A program made the position numbers and the translations under genes. From a virus: a DNA stretch of 20,694 bases. Positions 15,017 through 20,694 of the stretch are shown here, in pieces. A model generated the notes under the pieces. The model did no database searches and was not told where the DNA came from. It saw nothing but the letters and a program-made list of their open reading frames with translations. Positions within the stretch are counted from its first letter, which is position 1, and the number at the start of each line of letters is the position of its first letter. The stretch spans positions 1-20,694 of IMG/VR virus record IMGVR_UViG_3300042691_048283; one strand, given 5' to 3'.

Positions 15017-17030
15017 AATATTTGACGATGCTTGGTTAGGACTTGGGGATATAGACTCCATAGTTGTCCAAAACAATCCTATGATTGGACGAGCTAAACA
15101 GGATATAGAAAGACCAGACTTACATCTACTGAGACTATTGAGAAGCCCTAGATATTTAGGAACAACATGCAAATTATTGTTCGATATAGAACTCCACCCA
15201 ATACAAGTCGTTCTGCTTCAAGAATTCTGGACAACAGCATTTCCTATGTTCGTTGCTACTCGTGGTTTTGGTAAAAGTTTTATACTAGCCTTATACTCTA
15301 TGCTTAAATGTATTTTTGAACCAGGAAGTAAGATTGTTATTGTTGGTTCAGCTTTCAGACAGAGTAAAGTAATCTTCGAATATATGGAAAATATGTGGAA
15401 TAATAGCGCTATATTGAGAAGTATTTTTACCGGAGCAAATGATGGTCCAAGACGAGACGTTGACAGATGTACTATAAGACTAGGCGATAGCTGGACCATA
15501 GCTGTACCACTAGGTACTGGCGAAAAGATCAGAGGATTACGTGCTCATATAATTATAGCAGACGAATTTGCATCAATTAGTCCAGAAATTTACGAAACCG
15601 TTGTGTCTGGTTTCGCTGCTGTTAGTTCTAATCCTATTCAAAATGTCAAAGAGGAAGCAAAAAAACAGGCAATGATGGAAGCTGGTATCTGGACAGATGA
15701 ACTCGAAGATTTACAATCAAAGAAAAATAATCAGGCTATAATTGCTGGAACAGCAGACTATAGTTTTAAACACTTTGCTAGTTATTGGAAGAGATATAAA
15801 GCAATAATAGAAAGCAAAGGAGACGTTAAAAAATTACAAGAAATTTTCAATGGAGAAGTACCAAGTAGTTTTGATTGGAAAGATTATAGTATAATAAGAA
15901 TGCCATACGAACTAGTTCCTAAAGGATTCATGGATGATAAACAAGTTAGTAGAGCAAAAGCTACAATACACACTGGTATATACAACATGGAATATGCCGC
16001 GGTGTTTACCGAAGATAGTGATGGTTTTTTTAAGCGAAGCTTGATCGAAAGCTGTGTCGTTAGTGATACTAAGCCCATATTTATAGCTGATAAAATGGTA
16101 CTATTCGATGTTGCAACAACGGGTAAACCAGATTTACAATATGTTTATGGCGTAGATCCGGCTAGTGAAAAAGATAACTTTAGTATTATAGTACTAGAGC
16201 TACATCCTGATCACAATAGAATTGTTTATTGTTGGACTACTAATAGAACTAATTTTAAAGAAAGACAAAAAACAGGACTTGTAACTGAGCATGATTTTTA
16301 TGGTTTTTGTTCTAGAAAAATTAGAAATCTAATGAAAACTTTTCCACCTATTAGGATAGGTATGGATGCTCAAGGAGGTGGTGTAGCTATCGAAGAAGCT
16401 TTACATGATCCAAATAAAATGACAGAAGGAGAACTATTAATTTGGCCTGTTATTGACAACGACAGACCCAAAGATACTGATGACAAAGCCGGATTACATT
16501 TGCTAGAATTGGTGCAATTTGCTAGAGCCGATTGGACTAGCCAAGCAAATCATGGTTTGCGTAAGGATCTTGAAGATAAAGTATTATTATTTCCAAGATT
16601 TGATAGTGTAAGTTTAGCTTTAGCTATGGATAAAGAAAATAAAGATATCATGGAAGCAGATCTTAACAATCTATACGACAGTGAAAGTGAATGTATATTA
16701 GAAATAGAAGAATTAAAAAATGAATTAACCACTATAGTTATGACTCAAACTAGTGGAGGTAATGGAGCTAGAGATAGATGGGACACACCCGATATCAAAA
16801 TGCCCAATGGTAAAAAGGGTAAGCTTAGAAAAGACCGATATAGCGCATTATTAATCGCAAATATGTTAGCTAGACAAATAAATAGAGCAACTCAACCGGT
16901 TGCTTTTGATGTAATAGGATCAAATCTAAGAAATCAAACAGATACTAAATCTAGTGGGGATTTGTATAAAGGACCAAGCTGGTTCACCAACGCTGCGAAT
17001 GATAATATATATAAAGGGATATATCGCTAA
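14994..17030 (+). CDS. terL: Terminase large subunit, 678 aa
   Basis: TerL is the ATP-driven motor and nuclease that packages phage DNA through the portal. The ATPase has a Walker A ATRGFGKS (88-95, with K94) and a Walker B IIIADEF (D190, E191 catalytic). The RNase H-like nuclease has GVDPAS (D388), IGMDAQGGG (D458) and KDRYSALL (D614), the expected three acidic residues. The length is at the long end of the usual 400-700. The start overlaps the ERCC4 gene by 23 nt without a strong ribosome-binding site. Packaging genes follow immediately, in the usual order terL then portal. Confidence 0.93.
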   Translation: MATANNFKIFDDAWLGLGDIDSIVVQNNPMIGRAKQDIERPDLHLLRLLRSPRYLGTTCKLLFDIELHPIQVVLLQEFWTTAFPMFVATRGFGKSFILALYSMLKCIFEPGSKIVIVGSAFRQSKVIFEYMENMWNNSAILRSIFTGANDGPRRDVDRCTIRLGDSWTIAVPLGTGEKIRGLRAHIIIADEFASISPEIYETVVSGFAAVSSNPIQNVKEEAKKQAMMEAGIWTDELEDLQSKKNNQAIIAGTADYSFKHFASYWKRYKAIIESKGDVKKLQEIFNGEVPSSFDWKDYSIIRMPYELVPKGFMDDKQVSRAKATIHTGIYNMEYAAVFTEDSDGFFKRSLIESCVVSDTKPIFIADKMVLFDVATTGKPDLQYVYGVDPASEKDNFSIIVLELHPDHNRIVYCWTTNRTNFKERQKTGLVTEHDFYGFCSRKIRNLMKTFPPIRIGMDAQGGGVAIEEALHDPNKMTEGELLIWPVIDNDRPKDTDDKAGLHLLELVQFARADWTSQANHGLRKDLEDKVLLFPRFDSVSLALAMDKENKDIMEADLNNLYDSESECILEIEELKNELTTIVMTQTSGGNGARDRWDTPDIKMPNGKKGKLRKDRYSALLIANMLARQINRATQPVAFDVIGSNLRNQTDTKSSGDLYKGPSWFTNAANDNIYKGIYR

Positions 17031-17033
17031 ACT

Positions 17034-17046
17034 GTGTATCTAAATA
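17034..17046 (+). promoter_or_regulatory. GTGTAT motif copy 3 (candidate phage promoter)
   Basis: GTGTATCTAAATA lies 48 nt before the portal start, in the only gap between terL and portal. It matches copies at 6677 and 19272 in sequence and position. Confidence 0.55.
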
Positions 17047-17078
17047 TTGTAATACCATTGTAAACCTATTGTAATACT
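17046..17078 (+). repeat. Three 11-bp direct repeats in the portal leader
   Basis: Units at 17046, 17057 and 17068 begin ATTGTAATAC, ATTGTAAAC and ATTGTAATAC at an exact 11-nt period, and a fourth partial unit (ATTATG) runs into the start codon. They occupy the place where a Shine-Dalgarno sequence would be. Confidence 0.7.
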
Positions 17079-17081
17079 ATT

Positions 17082-19298
17082 ATGCCAAGAAAAAAGACCA
17101 AAAATGAACTGATAGAGAAATCTGAGGCGGTTGTGCCCACAGAAGCCTATGTTACATGGGAAGATGCTAATCTTGACGATAAAAGGAGCGCTCTGAAAGA
17201 AGCTAGCAGGGGCTTAGAAGAGTTTGGATTAGTAAATAAAGCATCAGCAGCTACTACTGGTAGATATAGAGATTTTTCTAATCTGGTTGGCCCAATTAGT
17301 GGTCGTCCAGGACTTACAAGAAGCGATTACGATTACTTTAGACCTGATGAAAGTGTTCCTAATCAGATCAAATATATATTCAATAATGCAGATTCTATCT
17401 ATAATAGAGTCGGATTAGTAAAAAATGTTATAGATCTTATGGGTGATTTTGCTTGTCAAGGCATCCGATTAGTACATCCAAATAAACGAATCGAAAAATT
17501 CTATAGAAAATGGTTTGATAAAATCCATGGAGAAGAAAGAAGCGAAAGATTTCTTAATAATTTATATAGAATTGGTAATGTGGTTATTAATAGACAAACG
17601 GCTAAGATTAGTTTAAAGGTAGCCGAAAATCTTTATAGAACAACAGCTAGTCCAGACATTATAGTCAATACAGACGAGGTTCCTGTTGAAAAAAGAGAAA
17701 TACCTTGGAAATATACTTTTATAGATCCTATTTGTGTTGATGTTGTTGGAGGACCATTATCATCGTTTGTTGCTGATAAAAATTATGCCATAACTATGCC
17801 AGCATCTTTACGCAAACTAATAAATGCTCCAAAAAATGATGCTGAAAGAGAAATTATAAATCAATTACCATCAGCAATAATAGAAGCTGCAAAAAGTAAA
17901 AAACCATACCTACTCGATCCATTAAAAACTCTTGTTTTTCACTATAAAAAAGACGACTGGAAAACATGGGCATATCCTATGATCTATAGTATAATGGATG
18001 ATATTAATATTATAGAAAAATTAAAGTTAGCAGATCTTGCAGCTCTAGACGGAGCTATTAGTAACATTCGTATATTTAAACTTGGTAGTTTAGAACACAA
18101 AATTGCCCCAACGGCAGCCGCTGCAAATAAACTCAGTAGCATACTACAAAATAACGTTGGCGGAGGAACAATGGACCTTGTTTGGGGACCAGATATTGAG
18201 CTTATAGAGAGCAAAACCGCTGTTCATCAATTCCTTGGAGAAGGTAAATATACTCCACATTTGAATAGCGTTTATGCTGGATTAGGTATTCCTCCAACTC
18301 TGACAGGCACATACGGAGCTGCTGGAACCACTAATAACTTTATTAGTCTAAAAACACTAACCCAAAGACTACAATATGGTAGAAAAGTATTAACTAATTT
18401 TTGGAAAAAAGAAATCGAGATTGTTCAGAAAGCAATGGGTTTTAAATATGCTGCTAAAATAGAATTCGATAGAATGGATTTAAGTAATGAAGAAGCAGAG
18501 AAAGCATTATTAATTCAATTAGCAGATAGAAATGTTATAAGCGACGAACTATTACAAAGAGTATTCGGATTCGATCCTGATACAGAAAAGACAAGGCTAA
18601 ATAGAGAAAACAGAGAAAGAGACAGTGAAAGAATGGTGCAAAAAGCCGGTCCATTTATTGATGGTAATTTTGAAAATAGTATGAAAAAGATGGCGTTACA
18701 GTTGGGACTAGCAACACCAAGTCAGGTCGGAATAGAATTAGAACCAAAGAAAAAAGGCGAGATGAACGCTGTCGAGGTCAAAACAGCATTTGCCCCGACA
18801 CTACCAAAATTTAATTCTGCTCCACAAATAAATAATACAGAAAAATTACCAGGACAACCAGGACAAGGAAGACCAAAAAATAGTAAAGATTCAACAAAAA
18901 GAAAAACCAAAGAGTTTTCTCCACAAACAGGAGCATCGTTGAATTTATGGGCTTTGTCAGCACAAGATAAAATTAATGATATACTAAATCCAACTTTATT
19001 AGAATTCTTCAATAAGAAAAATATGAGAAGTTTATCTAGTAGTGAATATTCAGAATCAGAAATTATAAAAACTAAAGTTCTTTTCTCACTTAAACCATTT
19101 GATAACATAACTGAAGAAATTGTATCAAATGCTTTTGCAAACGTAGAAAGCGATACATCTCAACAGTTATATGCTCAATATAGAATATTTATTAAAAATC
19201 TGGCTAATAATATAGATAGAGAATTAACAGCAGACGAAGCCAGAATTACTAGAGCATATTTCTACGACGCGGTGTATCAGAATATATCCCAACCCTAA
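17082..19298 (+). CDS. Portal protein, 738 aa
   Basis: The portal is the dodecameric channel at the head vertex. Features typical of portals are an early YDYFRPDES region (~84), a helix with VKNVIDLMGDF, the wing and stem segments with a Pro-rich GLGIPPTLTG motif (~400-409) followed by a helix beginning in NNFISLKTLTQRL, and a core end RLNRENRERDSERM (~505). The C-terminal ~230 residues form an extension: a Pro/Gly/Lys-rich linker (~587-612), then helices. It is longer than most portals (400-550 residues). It follows terL directly and precedes the protease. No Shine-Dalgarno sequence is seen; repeats at 17046-17078 fill the leader. The assignment rests on context plus recognisable portal patterning. 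Confidence 0.8.
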   Translation: MPRKKTKNELIEKSEAVVPTEAYVTWEDANLDDKRSALKEASRGLEEFGLVNKASAATTGRYRDFSNLVGPISGRPGLTRSDYDYFRPDESVPNQIKYIFNNADSIYNRVGLVKNVIDLMGDFACQGIRLVHPNKRIEKFYRKWFDKIHGEERSERFLNNLYRIGNVVINRQTAKISLKVAENLYRTTASPDIIVNTDEVPVEKREIPWKYTFIDPICVDVVGGPLSSFVADKNYAITMPASLRKLINAPKNDAEREIINQLPSAIIEAAKSKKPYLLDPLKTLVFHYKKDDWKTWAYPMIYSIMDDINIIEKLKLADLAALDGAISNIRIFKLGSLEHKIAPTAAAANKLSSILQNNVGGGTMDLVWGPDIELIESKTAVHQFLGEGKYTPHLNSVYAGLGIPPTLTGTYGAAGTTNNFISLKTLTQRLQYGRKVLTNFWKKEIEIVQKAMGFKYAAKIEFDRMDLSNEEAEKALLIQLADRNVISDELLQRVFGFDPDTEKTRLNRENRERDSERMVQKAGPFIDGNFENSMKKMALQLGLATPSQVGIELEPKKKGEMNAVEVKTAFAPTLPKFNSAPQINNTEKLPGQPGQGRPKNSKDSTKRKTKEFSPQTGASLNLWALSAQDKINDILNPTLLEFFNKKNMRSLSSSEYSESEIIKTKVLFSLKPFDNITEEIVSNAFANVESDTSQQLYAQYRIFIKNLANNIDRELTADEARITRAYFYDAVYQNISQP
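19272..19284 (+). promoter_or_regulatory. GTGTAT motif copy 4 (candidate phage promoter)
   Basis: GTGTATCAGAATA lies in the last codons of the portal gene, 42 nt before ATG 19314. Confidence 0.5.
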
Positions 19299-19313
19299 TT
19301 AAAGATCAATATT

Positions 19314-20694
19314 ATGATTATTTATCCAATAGAAACAGATGATGGACTAGCAGAAGCCCTATCTACCAAATCATCTATTACATATGCTTCTTTGGTAGAA
19401 AAATGCCATAGCGCATCGAAAGCATCATACGATTTGGATCTTAAGGCTATCGCTGGAATAGACGATAAAGATCTATACTACACACAATCAATTCTTGTTA
19501 CATCGTCATGGAATAAAAATGATGATATTTTCGATAAAGATGAAGTATGGGCTGCAAAAAATACACCAGCTCATAAACCAACTAATCTAGAGCATGATGA
19601 AGCTATTATAGTTGGCCATATTACTTCTAATTATCCAATAACAATAGATGGTATATTAATCGATGAAAATACTCCAATAAATAATTTACCAGATAAATTT
19701 CATATTTTAACAGGATCTGTTATTTATACGGGTTATACCGATCCTGAATTAGTTTCAAGAGCTAGTAAATTAATAGAAGAAATAGAAAATGGCACAAAAT
19801 ACGTTAGTATGGAATGTTTCTTCAAAGGTTTTGATTATGGCTTAATAGATAAGTCAAGTGGAGAATATAAAGTATTATCCAGAAATAATGAAACAGCATT
19901 CTTAACAAAATATTTAAGAGCTTACGGTGGACTTGGTGAGCATGAAAACTATAAGATAGGTAGAGTTCTTAGAAATATTACGTTTTCTGGTAAAGGTTTT
20001 GTCAATAGACCAGCTAATCCAGAAAGTATTATTTTTACGAAAGATAATATAAAATTTGATAAAAAAGTTGCGACAGTAGAAATTTTGAAAGAAAAAAAAC
20101 TGAATTTTCAAGAAGAAGGTGTATTTTCAAATCAAGCCAATTTACAGGAGAGTGATATGAACTTAGAAAACGAAATAATCGAACTAAAAGCCAAACTCGA
20201 AGAGGCTATTCAAGCTAAAGATGCTATGACACAAGAATACATGAACAAGCTTGGATTAACAGAAGAAGATAAGAAAAAAATGAAAGCCGAGTTTGACGCT
20301 AGTATGGAGCAAGAGATTGCTGCCAAGAAAAAAATGGAAGATGACATGAAAGCCAAGTGCGCAGAGTTAGAGACCGCACTTACAGAAGCTAATGAAGTCA
20401 TCGCCGCTTATAAGAACAAAGAAGAAGAGATGATGAAAAAAGAGAAAAAGATGAAAAGAATGGCCGCATTAGTTGAAAATGGTTTAGATTCAGAACTAGC
20501 AGCTGCTACAGTTGAAAAGTTCGAATCGCTAGATGACGAAGCCTTCGAGGCTGTTTCATCGCTAATAGCAGCTGTTAAACCAGTTAAGGTCGTTCCGGTC
20601 CAAGGTGGCGGCGCTCCGATGAAAGACTGGAAAATGGTCACAGCAGAAGATAATGAAGGTGACACATCAGAAAAGCAAGAAGCTACAGAAACCA
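19314..20694 (+). CDS. Prohead protease fused to scaffold, 3' end beyond window
   Basis: The frame is open from ATG 19314 to the window end (460 residues seen, no stop). Residues 1-~250 resemble head maturation proteases of the T4 gp21/herpes assemblin fold: a beta-rich core, a candidate catalytic His in NLEHDEAIIVGHI (H94, or H102) and Ser in KYVSMECFF (S165). RVLRNITFSGKGFVNRPANPES then closes the core. Residues ~281-400 are highly charged Glu/Lys/Ala coiled coil typical of scaffolds (EIIELKAKLEEA, MKKEKKMKRM). The tail has GGGAPMKDWKMVT. The order portal, protease, scaffold is that of T4 (20-21-22) and of lambda (B-C-Nu3). The protease class and catalytic residues are assigned by pattern and position. 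Confidence 0.8.
   Translation, partial: MIIYPIETDDGLAEALSTKSSITYASLVEKCHSASKASYDLDLKAIAGIDDKDLYYTQSILVTSSWNKNDDIFDKDEVWAAKNTPAHKPTNLEHDEAIIVGHITSNYPITIDGILIDENTPINNLPDKFHILTGSVIYTGYTDPELVSRASKLIEEIENGTKYVSMECFFKGFDYGLIDKSSGEYKVLSRNNETAFLTKYLRAYGGLGEHENYKIGRVLRNITFSGKGFVNRPANPESIIFTKDNIKFDKKVATVEILKEKKLNFQEEGVFSNQANLQESDMNLENEIIELKAKLEEAIQAKDAMTQEYMNKLGLTEEDKKKMKAEFDASMEQEIAAKKKMEDDMKAKCAELETALTEANEVIAAYKNKEEEMMKKEKKMKRMAALVENGLDSELAAATVEKFESLDDEAFEAVSSLIAAVKPVKVVPVQGGGAPMKDWKMVTAEDNEGDTSEKQEATET
20119..20131 (+). promoter_or_regulatory. GTGTAT motif copy 5 (candidate phage promoter)
   Basis: GTGTATTTTCAAA lies inside the protease frame, 38 nt before the internal ATG 20157. Its downstream half departs most from the other copies. 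Confidence 0.4.
20146..20150 (+). promoter_or_regulatory. Internal Shine-Dalgarno AGGAG
   Basis: AGGAG lies 6 nt before the in-frame internal ATG 20157. It is one of the best ribosome-binding sites in the window, although it is inside a gene. Confidence 0.7.
20157..20694 (+). CDS. Nested scaffold protein, internal in-frame start, 3' end beyond window
   Basis: ATG 20157 is codon 282 of the protease frame and starts exactly where the compact protease domain gives way to charged coiled coil (MNLENEIIELKAKLEEA). It has its own AGGAG box at ideal distance and a GTGTAT motif further upstream. In lambda, Nu3 scaffold is made from an internal start in the C protease gene, and assemblin genes of herpesviruses use the same plan. 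Separate production of scaffold in excess over protease-scaffold is therefore likely. The product would be at least 179 residues here and continues beyond the window. Confidence 0.65.
   Translation, partial: MNLENEIIELKAKLEEAIQAKDAMTQEYMNKLGLTEEDKKKMKAEFDASMEQEIAAKKKMEDDMKAKCAELETALTEANEVIAAYKNKEEEMMKKEKKMKRMAALVENGLDSELAAATVEKFESLDDEAFEAVSSLIAAVKPVKVVPVQGGGAPMKDWKMVTAEDNEGDTSEKQEATET

Noticed and set aside
1-20694. Possible TAG codon reassignment, since no plus- or minus-strand gene here ends in TAG (TAA nearly always, one TGA)
   Set aside because: No in-frame TAG is found inside any gene, and AT-rich phages favour TAA anyway; about fifteen stops are too few.
1-20694. tRNA genes, integrase, attachment sites or insertion sequences
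   Set aside because: Non-coding gaps are all shorter than about 80 bases and none shows a cloverleaf or terminal repeats; no recombinase or transposase motifs are seen.

Overview
The window is a stretch of an AT-rich tailed double-stranded DNA phage genome (class Caudoviricetes), probably from an environmental or uncultured virus. The evidence is a compact, almost gapless run of same-strand genes with short overlaps (TAATG junctions), and a head-and-packaging module containing a terminase large subunit, a portal protein and a prohead protease/scaffold. A phage-type sigma factor and very large structural proteins with Pro-Thr and Gly-Ser linkers support this. No integrase, tRNA, rRNA, CRISPR array or insertion sequence is visible. 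The host cannot be named from the sequence. A T4-like mode of late transcription and head assembly is suggested by the gp55-like sigma factor, the portal then protease/scaffold order, and a putative TATA-like late promoter motif.

Layout. Positions 1-4723 (+) hold a virion-surface or tail-fibre type region: the C-terminus of one PT/SG-linker protein, a 67-residue protein, a 460-residue protein, another 67-residue protein, and a complete 786-residue Cys-rich PT/SG-linker protein whose C-terminal domain is a paralogue of the first one. A terminator at about 4727-4762 separates this from a leftward gene (4786-5001) for a small HTH protein. That gene is transcribed divergently from a rightward operon: a small acidic protein, a sigma factor, and an HTH/coiled-coil protein (possible small terminase). 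A sigma70-like promoter (TTGACA / TATTAT) stands in front of the sigma operon.

Positions 6729-13655 encode one giant 2308-residue modular protein. It carries three SUMF1/FGE-type (C-type-lectin-like) modules, a seven-bladed Asp-box propeller, a seven-bladed RCC1 propeller and a C-terminal HExxH metalloprotease of leishmanolysin type, with PT-rich linkers joining most of the modules. In all three FGE-type modules the usual C-terminal half comes before the N-terminal half, so the modules look circularly permuted.

Positions 13661-20694 form the packaging and head module: HNH nuclease, a CxC-motif protein, an ERCC4-type nuclease, TerL, portal, and a protease-scaffold open reading frame that runs off the window and has an internal ribosome-binding site and start for a nested scaffold. 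A GTGTAT-containing motif occurs 38-57 nt upstream of five starts (small ORF/sigma operon, giant protein, portal, protease, nested scaffold). It is proposed here as a phage late promoter read by the phage's own sigma factor. Three exact-period 11-bp direct repeats sit in the portal leader. There is no gene-free stretch longer than about 80 bases.
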